A program made the position numbers and the translations under genes. A stretch of 64,000 nucleotides of DNA from Hoeflea sp. GTDB lineage: Bacteria > Pseudomonadota > Alphaproteobacteria > Rhizobiales > Rhizobiaceae. Below the pieces are notes generated by a model. The model was not told where the DNA came from, made no database searches, and saw only the letters and a program-made list of their open reading frames with translations. Positions within the stretch are counted from its first letter, which is position 1. The number at the start of each line of letters is the position of its first letter. This document shows, one piece after another, positions 52,127-59,515 of this stretch. The DNA lies in the NCBI RefSeq assembly GCF_002733955.1, contig NZ_NVXQ01000021.1:1-64000 (forward strand), written 5' to 3'.

Positions 52127-53137
52127 TCAGCCGCGGCGACCGCGGCGCTCGCGCGTCGGGGCAGGGCTGTCGGTGGCGACCGTGTTGCGCATCGGGCCGA
52201 TGCGTTCGACAATGGTTTCCACGGTCGGGCGCTGTGCCTTGATGTGGTTGTCGACGGCCTCGCGCATGGCGGCAAGGTGATTGCAGGAAGTGCCGCAGCA
52301 ACCGCCGATGATGCGGGCGCCACCGTCGATGGCGAGACGGGCATAGTCGGCCATCAGGGGCGGCGTGCCGGAATAGTGGATCTCGGCGCCCTTGAATTCG
52401 GGGATGCCGCAATTGCCCTTGACCACGACGATGGCCTCGGGATCGGCGGCGGTCATGTCAAGCAGCGAGGACAGGATGTCGGAGGCGCCGACACCGCAAT
52501 TGGCGCCGACGGCAAACGGGCCGTCGCCGATATCGCTGGCAATCGAATGGATGTCACGCGGGTGTACGCCCATCATGGTCTTGCCGGCAGTGTCGAAGGA
52601 GCCGGTGTAGACATAGGGCAGGCCGCAGCGCACGGCCGCTTCGGCGGCGGCGCGGATCTCGTCACGGGCCGACATGGTTTCGATCCAGGCGACGTCGACG
52701 CCACCGGCCTTGAGTCCCTCGATCTGTTCCACGAAAGAGGCGACCGCATCCTCGTAGGTCATGGCGCCCAATGGCACCAGCAAATCGCCGGTCGGGCCGA
52801 CGGAGCCGCCGACGATGACCTTGCGCGGCGCCTTGTCAGCCACGGCTCGGGCAATCTCGGCGGCCTTCTTGTTGAGGGCAAAGACCCGGTCGTCGGCCTG
52901 GTGCAGCTTGAGGCGGTTGCGGGTGCCGCCGAAGCTGTTGGTCAGGATGATGTCGGAGCCTGCATCGACAAAATCCTGATGCAGCTTGGTGATCTTTTCG
53001 GGAGCCGTTTCGAGCCACAGTTCGGGCGCTTCGCCGGATTCCAGCCCCATGGCGAACAGGTTGGTGCCGGTGGCGCCATCTGCAAGCAGGACGCCTTTTT
53101 CGGCCAGCAGGTCGGCAAGCGGGTTGGATACGGACAT
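52127..53137 (-). CDS. bmt: Betaine-homocysteine S-methyltransferase
   Basis: Encodes 336 residues, ATG 53137 after AGGAGA. It transfers a methyl group from glycine betaine to homocysteine, giving methionine and dimethylglycine. Zinc ligands are Cys214 (GANCGVGA) and Cys280/Cys281 (GGCCGTSCNH), and GATGTNLFAMG is the N-terminal substrate-site block. Homologous to Bmt of Sinorhizobium meliloti. The last 8 residues are Arg/Gly-rich (RERRGRRG). An ATAAGGATATCTTTAT palindrome lies 29-44 bases before its start. It provides a second way to demethylate betaine beside the corrinoid route. Confidence 0.9.
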   Translation of the reverse strand: MSVSNPLADLLAEKGVLLADGATGTNLFAMGLESGEAPELWLETAPEKITKLHQDFVDAGSDIILTNSFGGTRNRLKLHQADDRVFALNKKAAEIARAVADKAPRKVIVGGSVGPTGDLLVPLGAMTYEDAVASFVEQIEGLKAGGVDVAWIETMSARDEIRAAAEAAVRCGLPYVYTGSFDTAGKTMMGVHPRDIHSIASDIGDGPFAVGANCGVGASDILSSLLDMTAADPEAIVVVKGNCGIPEFKGAEIHYSGTPPLMADYARLAIDGGARIIGGCCGTSCNHLAAMREAVDNHIKAQRPTVETIVERIGPMRNTVATDSPAPTRERRGRRG

Positions 53138-53165
53138 TCGGTTCTCCTGTAAGGTTGCGTATCGT

Positions 53166-53181
53166 ATAAGGATATCTTTAT
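53166..53181. promoter_or_regulatory. ATAAGGATATCTTTAT palindrome before bmt
   Basis: A 16-base near-perfect palindrome around GATATC, 29-44 bases upstream of the Bmt ATG on the minus strand. Read on the minus strand it is ATAAAGATATCCTTAT, closely similar to the element at 43988-44003. SahR-type sites in Rhizobiales look like this, as far as I recall. Confidence 0.62.
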
Positions 53182-53204
53182 GTGATTGCAAGAGAACTGA
53201 GTGC

Positions 53205-53243
53205 GGGAAAAGAAAAACCCGCAAGCCATTCCTGGCCTGCGGG
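53205..53243 (-). terminator. Terminator after proV
   Basis: CCCGCAAGCC (53218-53227) pairs with GGCCTGCGGG (53234-53243) with one mismatch. On the minus strand the hairpin is followed by TTTTTCTTTT. It separates the ProXWV transcript from the bmt promoter. Confidence 0.8.
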
Positions 53244-53284
53244 TATCTTGTGACGCTTGTTCCGGGATCCGGATGAGGGCCGGA

Positions 53285-54355
53285 TCAGGCGACGGCCGCC
53301 TCGGAATCGGCTGTCTCATGATCGACCGGGGTAACCATGGCCGAAATCACGTCATGGATGTCCAGCGCGCCGACAGGCTTGCCGTCGCGGTCGGTGACGT
53401 GCGCCATCGAGACGTTGGTGTCGGTCATCTTCTTGGCCGCTACCTCGAGCACAGTTCCCTGCCTGATCGGCATGCCCTGGGGTTCGCCGGACAAGGGTGT
53501 CATCACCATGTCTACCGAGATCACCCGGCCGCGATTGACCTCGCGCACGAAGCTCGAGATGTATTCGTCGGCCGGCCTGAGCACGATTTCCTGCTTGGTG
53601 CCCTGCTGAACCACTTCGCCGTCGCGCAGGATGGCGATGCGGTCTCCGAGCCTTAGCGCCTCGTCAAGATCGTGGGTGATGAAAACCACGGTCTTGCGGA
53701 TTTCCTTCTGCAGGTCGAGCAGAACCGTCTGCATGTCCATGCGGATCAGCGGATCGAGCGCGGAGAAGGCCTCATCCATCAGCAGGATCGGGGCGTCGTT
53801 GGTCAGGGCGCGGGCAAGACCGACGCGCTGCTGCATTCCGCCCGAAAGCTGGTTCGGATAGTTGTCTTCAAATCCGTCCAGTCCGACGCGGGAAATCCAG
53901 CGGCGAGCATGTTCTTCCTGCTCCTTGCGCGGGATTCCCTGGATCTGGAGACCATAGACCGCGTTCTCCAGCACTGTCCGGTGCGGCAGAAGCGCGAATT
54001 TCTGGAACACCATGGCCGTCTTGCGGCGGCGGAATTCCCGCAGTTCGGTCTCGTTCATCTTGACCACATCCTCGTCGCCGACGATGACTTCGCCGGCGGT
54101 AGGATCGATCAGCCGGTTGATGTGACGGATCAGCGTGGACTTGCCGGAGCCCGACAGGCCCATCACCACCTGGATGCCGCCTTCGGGCATCTCGATGTTG
54201 ATGTCCTTGAGGCCAAGCACGTGATTGTGCTTGTCGTTGAGCTCGGCCTTGGTCATGCCGCCCCTGACGGCATCGATGTAGTCTTCCGGGTTTGTGCCGA
54301 AGATCTTGTAGAGGTTTCGGATACTGATGCCGATGCCTGTGTGTTGCTCAGCCAT
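53285..54355 (-). CDS. proV: Glycine betaine/choline ABC transporter ATPase, ProV-like
   Basis: Encodes 356 residues, ATG 54355 after TGGAGG, overlapping the proW stop by 8 bases. Walker A GLSGSGKS is at about residue 70, signature LSGGMQQRVGLARAL, Walker B ILLMDEAFSALDP, switch His in FITHDLDEAL. Residues about 285-345 form a C-terminal CBS-type domain (VDMVMTPLSGEPQG, VTDRDGKPVGALDIHDV), as in osmoregulated ProV. It couples ATP hydrolysis to import by ProW with ProX. Confidence 0.92.
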   Translation of the reverse strand: MAEQHTGIGISIRNLYKIFGTNPEDYIDAVRGGMTKAELNDKHNHVLGLKDINIEMPEGGIQVVMGLSGSGKSTLIRHINRLIDPTAGEVIVGDEDVVKMNETELREFRRRKTAMVFQKFALLPHRTVLENAVYGLQIQGIPRKEQEEHARRWISRVGLDGFEDNYPNQLSGGMQQRVGLARALTNDAPILLMDEAFSALDPLIRMDMQTVLLDLQKEIRKTVVFITHDLDEALRLGDRIAILRDGEVVQQGTKQEIVLRPADEYISSFVREVNRGRVISVDMVMTPLSGEPQGMPIRQGTVLEVAAKKMTDTNVSMAHVTDRDGKPVGALDIHDVISAMVTPVDHETADSEAAVA

Positions 54356-55235
54356 GAACCACCTCCAGGTGACGCTGCAGACGCTTGCCGTAGGCCTGGC
54401 TTGCGCGGTCGAAGATAATGGCGATGCCGACAATGGCGAGACCATTGAACATGCCGAGAGTGAAGTACTGGTTGGCAATTGCCTTGAGCACCGGCTGGCC
54501 GAGGCCCTGGACGCCGATCATGGATGCGACAACGACCATGGCGAGTGCCATCATGATGGTCTGGTTGATGCCGGCCATGATGGTCGGCAGCGCCAGCGGC
54601 ATCTGCACGTCCTTGAGCCGTTGCCAGTTCGAAGAGCCAAATGCGTCGGCGGCTTCGAGCACATCCTTGTCGACCAGGCGGATGCCCAGATTGGTCAGGC
54701 GGATGATCGGCGGGATCGCGTAGATGACGACCGCGAGCAGGCCCGGCACCTTGCCGATGCCCAGAAGCATGACAACCGGAATGAGATAGACGAAGCTCGG
54801 CATGGTCTGCATGACGTCGAGGATCGGGTTGACGATTGCCTGCAGCCGGTTTGAGCGCGACATGCCGATGCCGATCGGGATGCCGATGACAATGGCGAGC
54901 AAGGTGCAGACGAAGGTCATGGCGATCGTCTTCATCGTGTCGTCCCACATATCGAAGAAGCCGATTGCGAGAAGGGTGACGATCGAGCCAAGGGTGATCT
55001 TCCAGGATCGGCTGGCGATCCAGACAAGCACGGCGACCAGCAGCAGGATCAGCGGCCATGGCGTGTTGGTCATGAAGCGTTCGGAATAGATCAAGAACCA
55101 GCGTACCGGTTCGAACATGGTTTCGATGGTTTCGCCATAGGCGCGGGTGAAGTCTCGAAACCCGCCATCGATGGCTTTCTTGAGGGCGCGTAACGCGTCG
55201 TCATTCAAGTGTGGAAATGTCGTGAGCCAGTCCAT
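54348..55235 (-). CDS. proW: Glycine betaine/choline ABC transporter permease, ProW-like
   Basis: Encodes 295 residues, ATG 55235 after AAGGGACC. The N-terminal 60 residues are soluble, then about seven membrane segments. The contact loop with the ATPase reads EAADAFGSSNWQRLKDVQMPLALP, the ProW-type EAA motif (about residues 198-222). It forms the channel for betaine import with ProV and ProX. A hairpin separates it from proX. Confidence 0.92.
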   Translation of the reverse strand: MDWLTTFPHLNDDALRALKKAIDGGFRDFTRAYGETIETMFEPVRWFLIYSERFMTNTPWPLILLLVAVLVWIASRSWKITLGSIVTLLAIGFFDMWDDTMKTIAMTFVCTLLAIVIGIPIGIGMSRSNRLQAIVNPILDVMQTMPSFVYLIPVVMLLGIGKVPGLLAVVIYAIPPIIRLTNLGIRLVDKDVLEAADAFGSSNWQRLKDVQMPLALPTIMAGINQTIMMALAMVVVASMIGVQGLGQPVLKAIANQYFTLGMFNGLAIVGIAIIFDRASQAYGKRLQRHLEVVHG

Positions 55236-55314
55236 TTTTTCTGGTCCCTTGAAGTTTTCTTATTGCGGTCTGGATTTGGCTATCAAAGGTTGTGCGCCCC
55301 ACCCCAACATTGAA

Positions 55315-55337
55315 AGGGCGGCCCGATGGGCCGCCCT
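55315..55337 (-). other. Hairpin between proX and proW
   Basis: AGGGCGGCCC (55315-55324) pairs perfectly with GGGCCGCCCT (55328-55337), a 3-base loop. On the minus strand only a short TTTC follows, so it is a weak terminator or stabiliser that should leave proX mRNA in excess over proWV. Confidence 0.6.
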
Positions 55338-55349
55338 GATGACCCGTGA

Positions 55350-56360
55350 TTACATCACGGACTTCTTGACTTTTTCGGCCACTTCAGGCGAGACCCACTC
55401 GGTCCAGACCTCTTCGTTGTTCTTGAGGAAGTAGCGTGCGCCTTCCTCACCGGTTGCCTGGTTGTCAGTCATCCAGGCGAGCAGAACGTTGACGGTCTGG
55501 TTTTCCCAGGAACGAGCCTTGAGGTAGTCCATTGCCGGGCCGGCGCGATCGGCGAAGGCCTTGGTCACGACGGTGTAGACTTCAGACTTGGCCCAGGCGT
55601 TGGGCTGAGGATCGGCACAGTCGAGAACGGCGGTGCAGGATTCCCACTCTTCCTTGTCGTGCTCGACGCCATGGTCAAGCTTGACCATTTCGTACTTGCC
55701 GAGGATCGAAGTCGGAGCCCAGTAGTAGCCGAGCCAGCCTTCTTCGCGCTCATAGGCCTTGGCGATCGAGCCGTCGAGGCCGGCAGCCGAACCGGTGTCG
55801 AGAAGGCGGAAGCCCTTTTCTTCGGCATCATAGGCCTTGAACAGGTTGCCGGTCGTGATCTGGCAGTTCCAGCCAGCGGGGCAGTTGTGCACGACGCCCT
55901 TGTCAGGATCTTCGGGATCCGGGAACAGCTCTGGGCGCGCCAGCGCGTCGTTGATGGTCTTGATGTCGGGATTGGCTTCGGCAATGTATTTTGGGATCCA
56001 CCAGCCTTCGACGCCGCCTTCGGACAGCGATTCAGATGCGTAGACCAGCTTGTCTTCGGCAACAGCCTTGTCCAGCACGTCGCGCATGGAGTTGATCCAG
56101 GCTTCCGGAGCAACATCCGGCTCGCCCTTTTCAGTCATCGACGTCAGCGACGGCATGGTGTCGCCGGGGACCAGCTCGACTTCGCAGCCATAGCCTTCCG
56201 AGAGGATGATGTTGTCGATCTGCGCCAGCACTTCAGCTGACTGCCAGTTCATGTTGGCCACGGTCACGCGGCCGCATTCGCTGTGAGATGCTGCCTGGGC
56301 AGCCCCTGCAAAGCTCATGAGACCAATGGTGAGAACGGTGGAAGCGAGAAGCTTCTTCAT
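55350..56360 (-). CDS. proX: Glycine betaine/choline-binding protein, ProX-like
   Basis: Encodes 336 residues, ATG 56360 after GGGAGG. Signal peptide residues 1-23 (ending AAQAA). The mature chain is an OpuAC/ProX-type fold: VTVANMNWQSAEVLAQI near residue 32, then LVPGDTMPSLTSMTEKGEPDVAPEAW, an aromatic-rich GGVEGWWIPKYIAEANPD and GYYWAPTSILGKYEM, which supply the cation-pi box that binds quaternary amines. Cysteines at GCEVE and NCPAGWNC may be disulfide-bonded. Choline, betaine or a related osmolyte could be the ligand. It is first in the proXWV operon. Confidence 0.9.
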   Translation of the reverse strand: MKKLLASTVLTIGLMSFAGAAQAASHSECGRVTVANMNWQSAEVLAQIDNIILSEGYGCEVELVPGDTMPSLTSMTEKGEPDVAPEAWINSMRDVLDKAVAEDKLVYASESLSEGGVEGWWIPKYIAEANPDIKTINDALARPELFPDPEDPDKGVVHNCPAGWNCQITTGNLFKAYDAEEKGFRLLDTGSAAGLDGSIAKAYEREEGWLGYYWAPTSILGKYEMVKLDHGVEHDKEEWESCTAVLDCADPQPNAWAKSEVYTVVTKAFADRAGPAMDYLKARSWENQTVNVLLAWMTDNQATGEEGARYFLKNNEEVWTEWVSPEVAEKVKKSVM

Positions 56361-56950
56361 AGGTAAGACCTCCCAGTCTTATTGCTGCAGTGATAAATCC
56401 ATCTTTCGGCAGATCCGGTCACTGCTGTTTGCCGGATGCCGATGGAATTGAAGGCCAATCGCCCGTGTCGGCCGTCGAAGACCAACCATACGCCCGCTAC
56501 GGCGCAAAGGCGACATCAAGCGGCGCAAATGAATCCTGCAGAACGTGGTCGCAGGGTTTTTGCCGTTTAAAAAGCCACCTTTAAGGGTAAGGACTTGGCC
56601 AAAGAAATCAACAGCAGCAATGAGAAATCGTAAATCGTCCGAGGCGTCGGTGGTGCAACGCATCATTGTTTTGCGGGCGCAGCAAATAAAATGCGCGATT
56701 CATAAATGTTTAGGGTTTCAATAACTCTCCGGTAACGATGTCCGGGTTAAACGTATTTCCACGGCGGGGGACAACCGCCGACCATTCCGGATCAGGTATT
56801 GCGTACCGGAGTGCCGCGACCCTCGCGCGTTTTTGTGAGGGCGTCAGAGTATTTGGCAGGCCGCTTGGATCGATCGATCCAGGCGGCCTTCGCATTTGGA
56901 GCATCGAGTATCGTGTTCATCAAATGATGCTCTGAGGAAATGACGACACG
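56361..56950. other. Gene-free stretch upstream of proX
   Basis: About 590 bases with AT-rich portions (56570-56760) and short unsupported frames on both strands. It holds the palindrome 56858-56889. It must contain the proX promoter, but I cannot fix its -35/-10 elements. No tRNA or known RNA element was seen. Confidence 0.5.
56858..56889. repeat. 32-base palindrome centred on GATCGATC
   Basis: AGGCCGCTTGGATCGATCGA with TCCAGGCGGCCT forms a near-perfect palindrome (two mismatches, at complementary positions). It folds into a long hairpin but lies in no gene; a further AT-rich stretch precedes it. Function unknown. Confidence 0.55.
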
Positions 56951-56980
56951 AAAAAGGCCGGGTGATCATCTCACCCGGCC
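56951..56980 (-). terminator. Strong rho-independent terminator after a small gene
   Basis: GGCCGGGTGA (56956-56965) pairs perfectly with TCACCCGGCC (56971-56980). The minus-strand transcript then ends in TTTTTCG. It lies 44 bases after the stop of the 43-residue gene at 57025-57156, supporting that this is a real transcription unit. Confidence 0.8.
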
Positions 56981-57024
56981 TCCTGCCGAGCGGTCAGCCC
57001 GGCGAAAAACATTCAATCTTGACT

Positions 57025-57156
57025 TCAGCGGGCAGAAAGGCTGCGGATAAAGCTCTTCAGCATGCCGTTGCGGCGTTTCTTGCTGGGCTGCTGACCGGGA
57101 ACTTCGTTGTTCCATGCGATCTGAACGCGGTTGGCAGAATTATAAACGTAAAGCAT
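57025..57156 (-). CDS. 43-residue small protein, hypothetical
   Basis: Begins at ATG 57156 with AAGGG about eight bases upstream and ends at TGA 57025-57027, followed by a strong terminator. The sequence MLYVYNSANRVQIAWN then an EVPGQQ segment and a basic stretch KKRRNGMLKSF is a plausible compact basic peptide, and codon use looks natural. No known family. The gene is divergent from cobQ (229 bases apart). A translated small protein is likely but unproven. Confidence 0.6.
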   Translation of the reverse strand: MLYVYNSANRVQIAWNNEVPGQQPSKKRRNGMLKSFIRSLSAR

Positions 57157-57384
57157 CGCAATGCCCTTTCAGTCTGGTGTTGATGACGTCTCAATGGCCC
57201 TTGCCATCCGTCGCAGCACTATGCCGATCGGAAGATGCGGGATGCGTTAAAACCGCCTCGGCGTGTCGCAATTCAGATGCCGCAGAAAGAAATTTCCGGA
57301 ATTTCAAATGCGCGGTTTCCACCAGGTTAACAGACGGGCATCAAACCGCTTTCGAACCTCGCACTGCAATGCTATCGACAGGCC

Positions 57385-58851
57385 ATGACACGGGCATTGA
57401 TGTTTCAGGGAACAGGGTCGGATGTGGGCAAGACCGTGCTGGTTGCGGGCTTCTGCCGGCTGGCCGCAAATCACGGGCTGAAGGTGCGGCCGTTCAAGCC
57501 GCAAAACATGTCCAACAACGCCGCTGTCGCCGATGATGGCGGCGAAATCGGCCGGGCGCAGTGGCTGCAGGCGCTGGCCTGCCGGGTGCCGGCCAGCGTG
57601 CACATGAACCCGGTGCTGCTCAAGCCGCAGTCGGAAACAGGCTCGCAGGTTGTCGTGCAGGGCAAGGTGTTCGGCCAGGCGCGGGGCCGCGACTACCAGA
57701 AGCTCAAGCCGCAGCTGATGGCGGCGGTGATGGACAGTTTTGGCCGTGTCGCCGAAGGCGCCGATCTGGTGCTGGTCGAGGGGGCGGGGTCGCCGGCCGA
57801 GATCAATCTGCGTGCGGGCGACATCGCCAATATGGGGTTTGCGACATCCGCGGGTGTGCCGGTGGTGCTGGTGGGCGACATCGACCGGGGCGGGGTGATC
57901 GCCTCGGTGGTCGGGACCCACACGATTTTGCCTGACGGTGACCGGTCGATGATCGCCGCCTATCTGATCAACAAGTTTCGTGGCGATGTCAGCCTGTTTG
58001 ATGACGGAATCACCTCCATCGGCGGGTTTACCGGATGGCCGTGCCTGGGCGTCGTGCCCTGGCTGAAGTCGGCCGCTCGGTTGCCGGCGGAGGATTCGGT
58101 GGCTCTGGAACGGCTGGTGCGCGGTGAGGCGCGAGCGCTGAAGATTGCGGTGCCGGTGCTGTCGCGGATCGCTAATTTCGATGATTTCGATCCTCTCAGG
58201 GCCGAGCCGGAGGTCGAGCTGGTGTTTGTCCGACCGGGCGAGCGGCTGCCCGGGGACGCAGGCCTGGTTATCCTTCCCGGCTCGAAATCGACGATCTCCG
58301 ACCTTGCCGATTTCCGGCGCCAGGGCTGGGATGCCGATCTCGAAGCACACCGGCGCCGGGGCGGGCGGATCATCGGGATTTGCGGCGGCCTGCAGATGCT
58401 GGGGCGGATGGTGCGCGACCCGCAAGGGGTCGAGGGTGGGGAGACCGCCACCGAGGGGCTCGGGTTTCTCGACATCGAGACCGAGATGGCGCCGGAAAAG
58501 ACGGTCCGCAACATTAGTGCTCGCTCGGCGGAGTATGACGTCGCCTTGTCGGGCTATGAAATCCATCTCGGGGTCAGCAAGGGCGCGGACGCCGTCCGGC
58601 CGATGACCATTCTCGATGGCCGTCCGGACGGGGCGATGTCGCCCGACGGCCGGGTTTCGGGGACCTATCTGCACGGGCTGTTCGATTCGGATGAGTTCCG
58701 CGCCAGGCTGCTGGCCGAATTCGGCATTCGCGGCGGCGAGAGCAATTACCGGGCGGATGTTGACCGGGCGCTTGACGAGATCGCCGAGGAGCTTGAGCGG
58801 CTGGTGGGGTTTGAGCAGCTGATGCGCCTATCTGCACCGATCGGTCGTTGA
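57385..58851 (+). CDS. cobQ: Cobyric acid synthase
   Basis: Encodes 488 residues. Amidates four carboxyl groups of adenosyl-cobyrinate a,c-diamide using glutamine and ATP. The ATP site is MFQGTGSDVGKTVLVAGFCR at the N-terminus. The class-I amidotransferase half has the nucleophile Cys333 in GICGGLQMLG, and GYEIHLGVS and SGTYLHGLF near the end (the catalytic His-type region). Full length. It precedes the riboswitch-controlled cbt-cob operon on the same strand but lacks an evident B12 box itself. Confidence 0.94.
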   Translation: MTRALMFQGTGSDVGKTVLVAGFCRLAANHGLKVRPFKPQNMSNNAAVADDGGEIGRAQWLQALACRVPASVHMNPVLLKPQSETGSQVVVQGKVFGQARGRDYQKLKPQLMAAVMDSFGRVAEGADLVLVEGAGSPAEINLRAGDIANMGFATSAGVPVVLVGDIDRGGVIASVVGTHTILPDGDRSMIAAYLINKFRGDVSLFDDGITSIGGFTGWPCLGVVPWLKSAARLPAEDSVALERLVRGEARALKIAVPVLSRIANFDDFDPLRAEPEVELVFVRPGERLPGDAGLVILPGSKSTISDLADFRRQGWDADLEAHRRRGGRIIGICGGLQMLGRMVRDPQGVEGGETATEGLGFLDIETEMAPEKTVRNISARSAEYDVALSGYEIHLGVSKGADAVRPMTILDGRPDGAMSPDGRVSGTYLHGLFDSDEFRARLLAEFGIRGGESNYRADVDRALDEIAEELERLVGFEQLMRLSAPIGR

Positions 58852-58929
58852 TGGATCGGGGGATGGCGCAGTCTCGATTGACAGCCTGTCGCACCCGGCC
58901 TATCACTTGAAGTTCGAATGGTTCCAGAA

Positions 58930-59262
58930 AGCCAAACTGGTTTTCCGGATCAAAAGGGAATGCGACGAGATGGACCCAATCAGGGCATCTTTATCGCAGC
59001 CGACCCCGCGACTGTAGAGCGGTTAGGCGAATGTCACCGGCCCCGGCAGGCCAGAGTGGCGGAAGACAATGGTGTCTCCCCGTCATCTTGAAGCTCCGGA
59101 CCGGACAGGCCACTGACGTGGCGGCATGATCAATCGGCGCGGACGCCTCTTTGTCTACGAATCGTCCCGTTTTCATGACCGCAATCACGTTGGGAAGGCC
59201 GACATTTGCTGAAGTTGACGGCAACGTCGACGCGACCCGCGAGCCAGGAGACCTGCCATTCG
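58930..59262 (+). promoter_or_regulatory. Cobalamin riboswitch
   Basis: Conserved blocks appear in the right order: GGGAA (58956-58960), CCCCGCGACTGTAG (59004-59017), GCCACTG (59109-59115), GGGAAGGCC (59192-59200), and the B12 box AGCCAGGAGACCTGCC (59242-59257). The spacing fits a class-I cobalamin aptamer with an extended peripheral domain. It precedes cbtB and should switch the cobalt-uptake/cobalamin operon off when cobalamin is plentiful. The exact 5' boundary is estimated. Confidence 0.9.
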
Positions 59263-59279
59263 CACCGGTTGAGAGCCGG

Positions 59280-59319
59280 ACCTCCGGAAGAAAAATCTTC
59301 CGGAGTCACTCACGGAGGT
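59280..59319 (+). promoter_or_regulatory. Expression platform of the cobalamin riboswitch
   Basis: CTCCGGAAGA (59282-59291) can pair with TCTTCCGGAG (59296-59305) around AAAA. Alternatively ACCTCCG (59280-59286) can pair with CGGAGGT (59313-59319), which is the ribosome site of cbtB. The two pairings exclude each other, so the switch probably regulates translation initiation by exposing or hiding CGGAGG. Confidence 0.72.
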
Positions 59320-59323
59320 TGTC

Positions 59324-59503
59324 ATGTCTGCAAATACCCAAACACTTTCCCTGACCGATCGTATCGGCGCCCGTACCGTTGCCGGCCTGATGGCGCTGGT
59401 TGTGGGTTCGATCCTGGTGTTCGGAGTTGGTCTCGCCAATTCCCAGACGCTGCACGACGCAGCGCACGACACCCGTCATTCCTACGGCTTTCCCTGCCAC
59501 TAA
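59324..59503 (+). CDS. cbtB: CbtB, cobalt transporter small subunit
   Basis: Encodes 59 residues, ATG after CGGAGG. One membrane segment (about residues 20-38) is followed by the conserved histidine-rich C-terminus LHDAAHDTRHSYGFPCH, typical of CbtB and presumably cobalt-binding. It pairs with CbtA, whose start is 13 bases downstream. It is the first gene after the riboswitch. Confidence 0.92.
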   Translation: MSANTQTLSLTDRIGARTVAGLMALVVGSILVFGVGLANSQTLHDAAHDTRHSYGFPCH

Positions 59504-59515
59504 GGGATTGATCTC

